A model generated the notes under the pieces. That model did no database searches. It had not been told where the DNA came from and saw only the letters and a program-made list of their open reading frames with translations. Made by a program: the position numbers and the translations under genes. A DNA stretch of 64,000 bases from Polycladidibacter stylochi (GTDB lineage Bacteria; Pseudomonadota; Alphaproteobacteria; Rhizobiales; Stappiaceae), in NCBI RefSeq assembly GCF_001562055.1, contig NZ_LLWE01000024.1, positions 1 to 64,000 of the forward strand. The letters run 5' to 3'. The first letter of the stretch is position 1. The number at the start of each line of letters is the position of its first letter. This document shows positions 10,893 to 20,486 of the stretch, in pieces.

Positions 10893-11123
10893 ATGATTTC
10901 ACTATTGCGGCTTTCGCGCAAAAGTCACTGCGGCTTTTCACTACCATACCTAACCGAGGACGAAAAAGGCGCAGTTGCCATTGAGTACGCGCTCATTGCC
11001 GCAAGCATTGCTGTCATCGTGGTCACGGCATTTCTAACGTTGGGCAGTTCATTGGGAACCAGTTTTGAAGATACTGGCGATAAAATCGCCAATACAGCCA
11101 ACCATATGCCCCAAACAGACTAA
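10893..11123 (+). CDS. Flp/Fap-type pilin subunit
   Basis: 76 aa from the ATG at 10893. A short basic leader precedes the Flp pilin signature GAVAIEYALIAA, where prepilin peptidase would cut after the glycine. A hydrophobic helix follows (ASIAVIVVTAFLTL) and then a short hydrophilic tail. These pilins are assembled by Tad/Cpa systems into thin adhesive fibres. No other tad gene is in this window, so this is an orphan copy. Its stop codon overlaps the stop of the convergent methyltransferase gene by four bases. Confidence 0.85.
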   Translation: MISLLRLSRKSHCGFSLPYLTEDEKGAVAIEYALIAASIAVIVVTAFLTLGSSLGTSFEDTGDKIANTANHMPQTD

Positions 11124-12001
11124 TTCCCTTGCTTTGAAGGCAATACAGAAGCCAGGCTTACCTTTGCCGAGCCTGGCTTTAATGGCTTTTGCTGGCTTTC
11201 ATGTGGAGCCCAGCCAGAAAGCGAAGCCAGTGTAAAAGTGGCACGAATACGGCCATCTTCATCGGCGTATTTATCATGGTAAATTTCGGCGGCACGGAAA
11301 AATAAATTCTTTGGGCTCAGTGACTTAAGTCGATCTTTAAGCGGATTGGTGACACCCATAACCCGCAAATCCTGCATCAGATTAAAAGCAGAATCATAGC
11401 GCACAGTTATCCGGTCCACATCACTCACTGGCAAAGCAAAGCCTGCCCGCTGCAACAGCCCCCCTAAATCTTTTGTATCTGCAAAGGGAATGACCCGCGG
11501 CGACACCCCACCGCTCAATTCCATTTCAGCAAGCATCAGGCAATCTCTCAGCTCATAAAGTGTATCTTGACCGAGCATGGTACCCAAAAACAAGCCATCA
11601 GGCTTAAGGCTTTGCTTTATTTGATATAATACGCCCGGTAAATCATCAACAAGCTGCAAGTGAAGGGCCGAGACAATCAGGTCGAAACGCTCTGCAGCCA
11701 GCGGTAAAGCACGATCATCCAAAACAAAATCAGGTTTCGGCAAATTCGGATCAGCGCAATAAAAATCACCGCGCAGGACCTCTCCCACTTTCCCCGACTG
11801 CTTCAGCGCCCGATAAACCAAACCGGTATGGCCCCCAAGATCCAGCCCCAAATCAAAGCTTTTCGTGGTTAAGCATAAACGTTCTTGCAAATCATCTGCG
11901 GCCATTTCCATTAAAAAACCGCTATCATTTTCGTATCGTTTTAGTGCCAGTTTGCGACGCAAAACGAGCGAATTATGGTCGAAAAGCGGTTCTTTTTGCA
12001 T
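11120..12001 (-). CDS. SAM-dependent methyltransferase, BioC/NDUFAF5-like
   Basis: 293 aa from the ATG at 12001 (AAAGG upstream). A class I methyltransferase fold is seen with motif I LDLGGHTG (about residues 69-76), RFDLIVSALHLQLVDDLP (motif II-IV area) and an L-K-PDGLFLGTMLG strand. The family in alphaproteobacteria resembles BioC and the mitochondrial complex I assembly factor NDUFAF5. It sits divergent to comF as in other rhizobia. The substrate cannot be read from sequence; a role in complex I assembly is only an inference from the relative. Confidence 0.8.
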   Translation of the reverse strand: MQKEPLFDHNSLVLRRKLALKRYENDSGFLMEMAADDLQERLCLTTKSFDLGLDLGGHTGLVYRALKQSGKVGEVLRGDFYCADPNLPKPDFVLDDRALPLAAERFDLIVSALHLQLVDDLPGVLYQIKQSLKPDGLFLGTMLGQDTLYELRDCLMLAEMELSGGVSPRVIPFADTKDLGGLLQRAGFALPVSDVDRITVRYDSAFNLMQDLRVMGVTNPLKDRLKSLSPKNLFFRAAEIYHDKYADEDGRIRATFTLASLSGWAPHESQQKPLKPGSAKVSLASVLPSKQGN

Positions 12002-12154
12002 ATCAATGTACCTTTGCAAAACGAGAGTGCAGCTAGATGCACCGCTCCCCGATTCCACATACCCAAAATGGCACCATGAAAATGAGAGAGGCCGCAGAGC
12101 TGCGACAACTTGTTATAATCGCACTTCATAGCGAATATTGCGAAACTTGTCTAA

Positions 12155-12952
12155 ATGAACCTTTTGCCTCAACACACTGCACAAAACAAATATCGTTTAA
12201 ATATAGGTTCTTTCGCCAAAATAATTTGGCACCAAATCAAAGAACTTATCTGGCCTACCACCTGTGGTGCCTGTGGGCAAATCATCGCCCCATTACCAAA
12301 TCACAACACAAGCGCACTGTGCCCAGCCTGCTATCACAAACTAACAATTATCACCCCCCCTATTTGCCAGCACTTGGGCACACCATTACCCTATGACTTG
12401 GGCAAGGAGGCGCACTCGCCAGCAGCACTTGCCAGTTCCTTACACCATATCTCCCGTGTACGTACCGCATCCCTTTACAAGGGGACAGCGCAAACTCTGG
12501 TGCATAACTTGAAGTATCGCAACATGCCACAACTTGCCCAGCTCATGGCCACGCTTATGCGACAAAACTTCAACGCGCTGGTAACAGACAAGAGTATTTT
12601 GGTAAGTGTGCCTCTGCACCCAGTGCGCCTATGGCAGCGCGGTTACAACCAGGCAGAGCTTTTATGCCATCAACTAGAAAACTATAGTGGCTGCATACAT
12701 TATCCCGCACTCAAGCGAATAAAAAACACCGCGCCGCAAGTAGGGCTAACAAAGCAGCAACGTCAGGAAAACCTGCAAAACGGTTTTAAACTAGCACCGC
12801 AATTCATAGGCCTAGTGACGGGGCAAAATGTCATTCTGGTTGATGATGTTTTCACAACAGGCGCAACGGCACAAGCATGCGCACACCAGTTACACCTTGC
12901 CGGGGCACGAACTGTCGATCTTGCGGTATTTGCAACCGTCCCCCTTGCATAA
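12155..12952 (+). CDS. comF: ComF family protein (phosphoribosyltransferase-like)
   Basis: 265 aa. The N-terminal zinc ribbon has C37-x2-C40 and C56-x2-C59 (CGAC, CPAC). The C-terminal part is a type I PRTase fold with the PRPP-binding signature VILVDDVFTTGAT near residue 225 and the ComF motif PLHPVRLWQRGYNQAELL. ComF proteins act in DNA uptake during transformation or in a related cytoplasmic step; the true reaction is unsettled. The gene is AT-richer than its neighbours. The ATG at 12155 has a weak ribosome binding site. Confidence 0.9.
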   Translation: MNLLPQHTAQNKYRLNIGSFAKIIWHQIKELIWPTTCGACGQIIAPLPNHNTSALCPACYHKLTIITPPICQHLGTPLPYDLGKEAHSPAALASSLHHISRVRTASLYKGTAQTLVHNLKYRNMPQLAQLMATLMRQNFNALVTDKSILVSVPLHPVRLWQRGYNQAELLCHQLENYSGCIHYPALKRIKNTAPQVGLTKQQRQENLQNGFKLAPQFIGLVTGQNVILVDDVFTTGATAQACAHQLHLAGARTVDLAVFATVPLA

Positions 12953-13182
12953 CTCTACATGCCATAACCATGCCCGTTACATACCGTGCCCGCTAGAAGT
13001 CGCAGGCTTTTCAAAACCGAGGGTGGCGAAGAAACCTCGTGTGCGATTAAACGCTCACTTGTACCGCACAGCCAGTGACCTATATAGATGCTCTCAGGAA
13101 AAACTGTTTTACCCAATGCTCCCAAGAAATGCTGTAAAACAACGTTAAAACAGAGCATTAAGACGAGATAAGGAAACTGAAC

Positions 13183-13443
13183 GTGGCAAACACCGTTATT
13201 TATACCCGCGACATGTGCGGCTATTGTGCCAAAGCCAAGCGCTTGCTTGACCAAAAGAATGTGGATTATGTTGAATATAATGCCAGCAAAGACCCCGCAT
13301 ACCGCCAGGAAATGATTTCAAAATCTAATGGCGCTGCAACGTATCCGCAGGTATTCATAGGTGAAGAGCACGTTGGTGGTTGCGACGACCTCTACGCACT
13401 GGAACGCCGTGGGCAACTTGATGCCCTGTTGGCGATTGCCTAA
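13183..13443 (+). CDS. grxC: Glutaredoxin 3 (GrxC)
   Basis: 86 aa, a dithiol glutaredoxin with active site C12-G-Y-C15, the cis-proline motif ATYPQVFI and the glutathione-binding GGCDDL. It reduces disulfides and ribonucleotide reductase using glutathione. Translation is taken from a GTG at 13183, with AAGGA eight bases upstream. It starts an operon with the nitrilase-family gene (18 bases later) and the DUF1178 gene, a set conserved in rhizobia. Confidence 0.95.
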   Translation: MANTVIYTRDMCGYCAKAKRLLDQKNVDYVEYNASKDPAYRQEMISKSNGAATYPQVFIGEEHVGGCDDLYALERRGQLDALLAIA

Positions 13444-13461
13444 CAAGCAAGGGTATTGAGC

Positions 13462-14316
13462 ATGACAACATTTCGGGCAGCTGTAATTCAATTGCGATCA
13501 GGCCAAGACCCTGAAGAGAACTTGAAAGCCTGTGAGGCTTTTGTGCGTGAAGCAGCTGCCAAAGGCGCACAATATATACAAACGCCCGAAATGAGTAACC
13601 TGCTCACCCGCACCCGCCAAGCACAATGGCAGGCTGCCTACACACAAGAGCAAGACCCTTTTTTAGCGCGAATGTGTAAACTCTCGGCGCAGTTGGGCAT
13701 ATATCTTCACCTTGGCTCACTAGGACTGCGGCAAGGGCCAAAAATGCTTGTCAATCGTGGATTTTTCATCTCTCCAACAGGTGAAATTATAACGCACTAT
13801 GACAAAATTCACATGTTCGATGTCGATTTACCCAATGGTGAAAGTTGGCGCGAATCTGAAAGCTATATCGCAGGCACCACCGCCCCTATTATTACCAGCC
13901 CCTATGCAAATTTTGGCATGGCAATTTGCTATGATGTACGCCAACCACAGCTGTTTCGAGCCCAAGCCCAACAAGGGGCCGATATCCTGACTGCTCCAGC
14001 CGCCTTTACCCGCCAAACAGGCAAAGCCCATTGGCACGTACTACAGCGGGCCAGAGCTATAGAAAATGGTGCCTACATGATATCCGCGGCTCAAGGTGGC
14101 CTTCATGAAGACAAGCGCGAAACCTACGGCCATAGCTTAGTGGTTAATCCTTGGGGTGAGGTCATCGCCGAATTAGAACATGACAATCCAGCGGTTTTAC
14201 TGGCAGAAATTGACAGGAAGCAGGTAAAACTTGCGCGTTCACGCATACCGGCCCTTGCCAATGCCCGCTCTTTTGAAGTATCTGCGCTAGGCGCAGAGGA
14301 GAATTCAGGTGATTAA
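13462..14316 (+). CDS. Carbon-nitrogen hydrolase, Nit1/Nit2-like amidase
   Basis: 284 aa from the ATG at 13462 (AAGGG eight bases upstream; a TTG six bases earlier is less likely). The nitrilase-superfamily triad is present: E43 (TPEMSN), K115 (YDKIHMFDVD) and C156 (MAICYDVRQP). It most resembles Nit-type enzymes, which hydrolyse deaminated glutathione or omega-amides such as 2-oxoglutaramate. Being next to a glutaredoxin gene fits a glutathione-repair role, but that is inference. The end overlaps the next gene by eight bases. Confidence 0.9.
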   Translation: MTTFRAAVIQLRSGQDPEENLKACEAFVREAAAKGAQYIQTPEMSNLLTRTRQAQWQAAYTQEQDPFLARMCKLSAQLGIYLHLGSLGLRQGPKMLVNRGFFISPTGEIITHYDKIHMFDVDLPNGESWRESESYIAGTTAPIITSPYANFGMAICYDVRQPQLFRAQAQQGADILTAPAAFTRQTGKAHWHVLQRARAIENGAYMISAAQGGLHEDKRETYGHSLVVNPWGEVIAELEHDNPAVLLAEIDRKQVKLARSRIPALANARSFEVSALGAEENSGD

Positions 14317-14914
14317 ATATTCACTTGCTTGCGACCAAAAGCATAGCTTTGAGGCTTGGTTCCGCAATTCAGATGACTATGAAAAACAAAAACAGCTTGG
14401 CTTCGTTACTTGCCCTGTTTGCCAATCGGCATCTGTTGAGAAGCAATTAATGGCGCCCAACGTTTCCACATCGCGCAACCAGAAAAAAGCGCAGGCCCAG
14501 CGCCAACAAGAAATAGCAGCGCAAAAAGCCAAGAGTGCAAACGAAGAGCAAGCAGCCAAACAACCCGAAAAAGAAGCCGCAACACCAGCCAAAGCGCCCT
14601 TGTCATCAGCAGAAAGCACAGCAAAAAAGAGTGTTTTACCTGCAATGGGCAGTGTCTCGGCCAAACCTCAATTACAAGAAACACCCGCACCCCTGCGCGA
14701 ATTAATGGATAAAATGCGCGAGTTTCGCCAGCAAGCAACAAAAAATGCCGACTATGTTGGCGATGCATTTGCCGAAGAAGCCCGCAAAATCCATTATGGC
14801 GAAAGTGAAGCCAGGGGTATTTACGGCGAGACCACCGTTAATGATGCCAAGGAGCTGATGGACGAAGGCATTGGCCTTGTTCCCCTACCCACATTGCCAG
14901 AAGACAAGAATTAA
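14309..14914 (+). CDS. DUF1178 family protein
   Basis: 201 aa from a GTG at 14309 with AGAGGAG upstream. The N-terminus (IKYSLACDQKHSFEAWFRN, then CPVCQS) is a small zinc-ribbon-like module with three Cys. The middle (about 50-115) is a low-complexity Ala/Lys/Glu/Gln linker. The C-terminus ends with the family's conserved block GEARKIHYGE-type region (here FAEEARKIHYGESEARGIYG). Function is unknown. It is always found with the glutaredoxin/nitrilase genes in rhizobia and overlaps the nitrilase gene here. Confidence 0.85.
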   Translation: MIKYSLACDQKHSFEAWFRNSDDYEKQKQLGFVTCPVCQSASVEKQLMAPNVSTSRNQKKAQAQRQQEIAAQKAKSANEEQAAKQPEKEAATPAKAPLSSAESTAKKSVLPAMGSVSAKPQLQETPAPLRELMDKMREFRQQATKNADYVGDAFAEEARKIHYGESEARGIYGETTVNDAKELMDEGIGLVPLPTLPEDKN

Positions 14915-14992
14915 CGCGATAAAGCGCTATACTAACTACAATCCATTATTTGTTAGTAATATGCACTTGATGCAAGTATTCCTTGGTTTATC

Positions 14993-15026
14993 AAAAAGCA
15001 TCAACGGATGAGATTACCCGTTGATG
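14993..15026 (-). terminator. Enolase gene terminator
   Basis: On the minus strand, a 9-bp perfect stem CATCAACGG / CCGTTGATG (15026-15018 and 15007-14999) with a 10-base loop is followed by CTTTTTGAT. It lies 80 bases beyond the enolase stop. Confidence 0.75.
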
Positions 15027-15105
15027 TACATTATGCGCGTCAAAAAGCTTACCACAAACAACCTGCATGCAAAAGCTGGCTGGGTTTGGCAGCAAGAAAC
15101 GTATT

Positions 15106-16410
<1,305 letters not shown>

Positions 16411-16438
16411 TTATTATTGTTATGATTGCGCATTAGGG

Positions 16439-16472
16439 GCGAAAACAGGAGACACCTGCTTTCGCTTTTTTT
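16439..16472 (+). terminator. Terminator-like hairpin on the plus strand
   Basis: GCGAAAACAGG / CCTGCTTTCGC (16439-16449 and 16455-16465, one mismatch) with a 5-base loop is followed by seven T on the plus strand. Both flanking genes run on the minus strand, where no T-run follows, so its use is unclear. Confidence 0.5.
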
Positions 16473-17244
16473 ATGCTGGCGTTTGTCGTGCCCGCCTTCC
16501 GCCTGCTGTCTTTGCTTTTGCTGCGGTACTTGCTGTGCGACGTGGCCGTTTGACATTGCTGCTTACGCTTGCAGCAGTTACTTCAGTTGCAGCTTCAGGG
16601 GTAGAACTCACATCAACAGCAATAGTATTCTCGTCCTTTACAGCAATAGAGGCCTTGCGTGGCGCAGGTTTAGTGCTCACCTGCTTTTGCATTGGAGCCT
16701 TCGTTATAGGACTGACATCCTCGTCCTTTTTTGCAGCAACAGTTTTGCTAATTTCCTGAGTTTTTTTTACCCGAGCCGTTCGCTTCGGTTTCTCATAGCT
16801 GTGCTCTCCTGGATGCAAATTATCTTTGTCCCGCTCTGACAATTCTTTGAAAGCACGGGCGCACTCTTGTGCTGTATGCTCATTTGTTTCGACACAGCCA
16901 GATAAACCACAAAGCATTTGTCCGGCTGCTTCGCTGCCATATTCTTGATAGTCAGTTAGCGCATTACCCATAAACTCAGAGGTTAAACGTCCCATTTCTG
17001 GGCCATTCGGAAACGCCATTAATCGTGTAAAAAGTTCGAACTGCGCCTGACAACGTTTTTGGACGAACGTTAAATGCTGTGCCAACAGATCATGGCCAGT
17101 TGAAAACCAGTCTTTTTGGCTTACCGCCATATGTTGCAAGCCAGTTCCATTAAGCCTGTCGAACTCCTCGGCCCAGTACCAAGCCTGCGAAGTTTGCTCC
17201 CAACTATCAGTTGACCAATTAAAGTGATTGCCTTCCTTGCTCAT
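16471..17244 (-). CDS. Phasin-like protein with basic histone-like tail
   Basis: 257 aa with a very strong ribosome binding site (GGGAGGAGG). Residues 1-140 are an amphipathic, Trp/Phe/Gln-rich helical region of phasin type (TGHDLLAQHLTFVQKRCQAQFELF), suited to coat polyhydroxyalkanoate granules. Residues about 150-257 are a low-complexity Lys/Arg/Ala/Thr/Val tail with KPKRTARVKK and KRPRRTASTAAKAKTAGGRR, similar in style to AlgP/PhaF histone-H1-like tails that bind DNA. The overall layout and size match Pseudomonas PhaF, although I cannot show homology of the N-terminus. A palindromic operator candidate lies upstream. The family call is by pattern and is moderately sure. Confidence 0.65.
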   Translation of the reverse strand: MSKEGNHFNWSTDSWEQTSQAWYWAEEFDRLNGTGLQHMAVSQKDWFSTGHDLLAQHLTFVQKRCQAQFELFTRLMAFPNGPEMGRLTSEFMGNALTDYQEYGSEAAGQMLCGLSGCVETNEHTAQECARAFKELSERDKDNLHPGEHSYEKPKRTARVKKTQEISKTVAAKKDEDVSPITKAPMQKQVSTKPAPRKASIAVKDENTIAVDVSSTPEAATEVTAASVSSNVKRPRRTASTAAKAKTAGGRRARQTPA

Positions 17245-17300
17245 AACGCCTCCTCCCGCTGTCTGCTATCAGCGTAGAAACTCTGGGTCCGCGTAGGTTC

Positions 17301-17325
17301 TGTTGTGCATAGATCACACACAACA
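17301..17325. promoter_or_regulatory. Inverted-repeat operator candidate upstream of the phasin gene
   Basis: TGTTGTG and CACAACA (7-bp perfect arms) are separated by 11 bases, about 57-81 bases upstream of the phasin start. The spacing of about 1.7 helical turns fits a dimeric repressor. PhaR-type regulators control phasin genes in relatives, but this motif is not one I can assign to a known regulator. Confidence 0.45.
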
Positions 17326-17482
17326 ATCGGTGCCGTCATTTTTTGATACACCTTGGCGAAGGTTATAGGCAAGGAAACGGTCGAGCTGATATCCCTCATA
17401 TTTAACGGGTGATTTATGGGTTCCCGAAATAGCTGTAGGTCATTGTGATTACAATTAAAAATAAGGGAGCAAGACTATAAAT

Positions 17483-18175
17483 CTAGCTGCTCAATATCCC
17501 AGAGATTTTAAAGGCAACTTCCCTAGGCTTCTCTAGTAAACACAAATGCCCTGCTCCGGAAATTTGCTGCAACTGGCTGCCAGGTAATACCGCATGCATT
17601 TCATCCATCATTTCATAGGGTGTAACGATATCTTCCCCACCATGAATGAGGCAGCAAGGGGCTGCAAACCCGCTCAATGTTTCAAGTGATGCAGGACGTG
17701 CAGCAATTGCTTTTTGCTGGTTGACGAACCCCTGTACACCCACAGCCTCGGCCATAGCCCGATGGCACTGACGCAAATCATCCCGCCCCTGCTGTGCCTG
17801 CGCAAACATACTTGGAAATTGCGCCCTAATAATTTTGCCATAACCGCCCTTGGCCGCAATTTCGCATTGCTGCGCACGTGTACGCTGCATTTCAAGGCTA
17901 TCTGACTTTGCATTGGTACTAATTAAAATCAAAGCATTAATTCGTTCAGGTGCTTGGCGAATCATTTCCATCGCCACATACCCTCCCATGGAGACACCCA
18001 TAAGTGCAAATGAGGCCGGGGCGCGTGCCAGCGTTGCCGCCGCCATGGCCTCTACACTGTCATTTTCAAAAGTGTCACCACAGATTATCTCATGATCAGG
18101 CAGCGCTTTGAATAGTGGGTCGAACAGCGCTTGCGTACACACCAGCGCGGGCAAAACAACAACTGGCTGCCCCAT
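17483..18175 (-). CDS. Alpha/beta hydrolase
   Basis: 230 aa from the ATG at 18175, with GGGAG eight bases upstream. Alpha/beta-hydrolase fold with nucleophile elbow G-V-S-M-G-G (about 84-89), acid in HGGEDIVTPYEMM and the His in SGAGHLCLLEKP. The family includes esterases, lactonases and C-C hydrolases; the substrate is not evident. It ends about 240 bases upstream of the phasin gene on the same strand, so a PHB-related function is possible but unproven. Confidence 0.85.
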   Translation of the reverse strand: MGQPVVVLPALVCTQALFDPLFKALPDHEIICGDTFENDSVEAMAAATLARAPASFALMGVSMGGYVAMEMIRQAPERINALILISTNAKSDSLEMQRTRAQQCEIAAKGGYGKIIRAQFPSMFAQAQQGRDDLRQCHRAMAEAVGVQGFVNQQKAIAARPASLETLSGFAAPCCLIHGGEDIVTPYEMMDEMHAVLPGSQLQQISGAGHLCLLEKPREVAFKISGILSS

Positions 18176-18208
18176 TGAAACCACTCCCGAATTCTAAAGC
18201 TTATACCT

Positions 18209-18979
18209 TTAGGCAGATTTTGGCCTACGGGCAATCATCATATAATTCACCGAAAGGTCCGTCGAGCGTGACCAGGAATCCATGAGTGGATTATAGCTCA
18301 CACCACACCGCTCGAAAACTTCCATACCAAAGCCTTTGAGCGGCACCTCAATTTCTTCCGGCTTGAGAAACTTATCATAGCTGTGGGTACCTGCTGGCAG
18401 CCAGCGCAAAATATATTCAGCCCCGATAATCGCCAATGCATATGACTTTAAAGTGCGGTTCAATGTAGCAATAAACATTAAGCCGCCCGGCTTCACCAAC
18501 TTGGCGCAGGATTCAAGAAAAAGGTCAACATCCGCAACGTGTTCAATAACTTCCATGTTCAAAACAACATCAAACTGCTCGCCTGCTGCCACCAGTTGCT
18601 CGGCAGTTTCGGCGCGGTAGTCAATCTCTAACCCATTTTCTTGCGCATGAACGGACGCCACCTTGATGTTCTTTTCCGAAGCATCCGCGCCAGTCACGCT
18701 TGCACCCATCCGTGCCATCGGCTCAGAAAGCAGACCGCCACCACAACCGATATCGAGTATCTTCAGGCCGCTTAAAGCCTGAGGGTCTTTTTCATCACAA
18801 TCGAAAGCGTCACAAATATACTCTTTTATGTAGCCCACCCGCACCGGGCTAAACTTGTGCAAGGGACGAAATTTTCCACTCGGGTCCCACCACTCGGCGG
18901 CAATCGCCGAAAAGCGGGCAACTTCGGCTTCATCAATTGTGGCACGATTAACAGTGCTGTCATTTTGCGCGGCGCTCAT
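18209..18979 (-). CDS. ubiG: Ubiquinone biosynthesis O-methyltransferase UbiG
   Basis: 256 aa from the ATG at 18979 (GAGGGA upstream). UbiG performs both O-methylations in ubiquinone synthesis. SAM motif I LDIGCGGG is at residues 75-82, the family stretch [19 protein letters not shown] is at 29-47, and [14 protein letters not shown] and [14 protein letters not shown] follow. It is divergent from lysC, the classic rhizobial arrangement. It is also followed closely by the alpha/beta hydrolase gene on the same strand. Confidence 0.96.
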   Translation of the reverse strand: MSAAQNDSTVNRATIDEAEVARFSAIAAEWWDPSGKFRPLHKFSPVRVGYIKEYICDAFDCDEKDPQALSGLKILDIGCGGGLLSEPMARMGASVTGADASEKNIKVASVHAQENGLEIDYRAETAEQLVAAGEQFDVVLNMEVIEHVADVDLFLESCAKLVKPGGLMFIATLNRTLKSYALAIIGAEYILRWLPAGTHSYDKFLKPEEIEVPLKGFGMEVFERCGVSYNPLMDSWSRSTDLSVNYMMIARRPKSA

Positions 18980-19136
18980 GATACCATCCCTCACTCTGCA
19001 ACAGGCCAACTGGTGGTTCGTCTTGACGAATTTGTCAAGTCACAGGTTGCGATGAATAGCCACTAGCTGTATGCATGGGCACGAATTATGGCTCCTATAC
19101 AGCCTGCTGCAAGGCCCTCGGAGGAAAAATTAGGCG

Positions 19137-20387
19137 ATGGCCAGATTAGTAATGAAATTCGGCGGCACCTCCGTCGCCGACCTCGACCGCATCCGCAATG
19201 TTGCGCGGCATGTGAAACGAGAAGTGGACGCAGGAAACGAAGTGGCAGTTGTTGTCTCTGCAATGTCAGGGGTTACCAACTCACTTGTCGGATACACAAA
19301 AGAAGCTGCAGCAATACATGATGCACGCGAATACGACGCCGTGGTTGCCTCTGGAGAACAGGTAACTTCCGGCCTCCTGTCGATTGTACTGCAAGACATG
19401 GGCGTCGATGCCCGCTCGTGGCAAGGATGGCAAATCCCCATCCGCACCAACGAAGCGCATGGCGCTGCTCGAATAAAGAGCATTGAAGGCAAGACGCTGA
19501 TCGAGCGCCTTGAACGCAAACAAGTGGCAGTTATTGCCGGGTTCCAAGGGCTGGCCCCTGACAACCGCATAGCAACGCTTGGACGTGGTGGCTCTGATAC
19601 CAGTGCCGTAGCCATTGCAGCCGCAATTGAGGCCGACCGTTGCGATATTTACACTGATGTAGATGGTGTCTACACCACGGACCCGCGTATCGTTGCCAAA
19701 GCACAGCGCCTTGACCGCGTTGCCTTTGAGGAAATGCTGGAGATGGCATCACTAGGTGCCAAGGTCTTGCAAGTCCGCTCAGTAGAAATGGCAATGATAC
19801 ATGGTGTACGCACCTTTGTACGCTCAAGTTTTGACGACCCGGATGCGCCGCAAGTGGGCGCAGGCGGCTTACCGCCGGGAACCCTGATCTGTGACGAGGA
19901 CGAAATAGTGGAACAGCAAGTGGTCACAGGCATCGCCTACTCTAAGGACGAAGCCCAGATTTCAATCCGCAATGTAGCCGACAAGCCCGGTGTAGCCAGT
20001 AATGTGTTCATTCCGCTGGCTGAGGCAAGCATCAATGTGGATATGATTGTCCAGAACATATCCCCAGATGGCAAAAGCACCGATATTACCTTTACGGTAC
20101 CTGAAAGCGACTATGAACGCGCCCGTCAGGTGATTGAAAGCAACCTGGAAGGTATTGGCTTTGAGAACATCGAAGGGGCTACAGACGTTGTAAAAGTCTC
20201 GGTTATTGGCATGGGCATGCGTTCTCATGCTGGTGTTGCTGCCGAGTGTTTCCGTGGTCTTGCCGAGAAGGGCATCAACATCCGTGCTATTACCACATCG
20301 GAAATTAAAATCTCTGTATTGATAGATTCTGCGTATACTGAGCTTGCAGTAAGGACTCTGCATTCGCTATACGGTCTTGACGGTTAG
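19137..20387 (+). CDS. lysC: Aspartate kinase LysC
   Basis: 416 aa. It phosphorylates aspartate, the first step towards lysine, threonine and methionine. The kinase domain covers residues 1 to about 240, with KFGGTSVAD at 7-15, GRGGSDTSAVA and YTDVDGVYTTDPR. Two ACT domains follow (about 265-335 and 345-416), with VADKPGVASNVF and IRAITTSEIKISVLID, where feedback inhibitors bind. A 7-bp hairpin lies after the stop, with no T-run, and ptsP begins 100 bases later. Confidence 0.97.
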   Translation: MARLVMKFGGTSVADLDRIRNVARHVKREVDAGNEVAVVVSAMSGVTNSLVGYTKEAAAIHDAREYDAVVASGEQVTSGLLSIVLQDMGVDARSWQGWQIPIRTNEAHGAARIKSIEGKTLIERLERKQVAVIAGFQGLAPDNRIATLGRGGSDTSAVAIAAAIEADRCDIYTDVDGVYTTDPRIVAKAQRLDRVAFEEMLEMASLGAKVLQVRSVEMAMIHGVRTFVRSSFDDPDAPQVGAGGLPPGTLICDEDEIVEQQVVTGIAYSKDEAQISIRNVADKPGVASNVFIPLAEASINVDMIVQNISPDGKSTDITFTVPESDYERARQVIESNLEGIGFENIEGATDVVKVSVIGMGMRSHAGVAAECFRGLAEKGINIRAITTSEIKISVLIDSAYTELAVRTLHSLYGLDG

Positions 20388-20414
20388 AATCTCTTCTTAC
20401 CAAATTTAAGAATT

Positions 20415-20440
20415 CACGCTCTGGTTTTACCCGGAGCGTG
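20415..20440 (+). other. Hairpin between lysC and ptsP
   Basis: CACGCTC / GAGCGTG stem with a 12-base loop. No T-run follows, so it is a weak terminator or a message-stability element. Confidence 0.4.
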
Positions 20441-20486
20441 CAATTGGCTATAATGGCCTGAAACTCAAATACAGGGTAGGGCAGGT

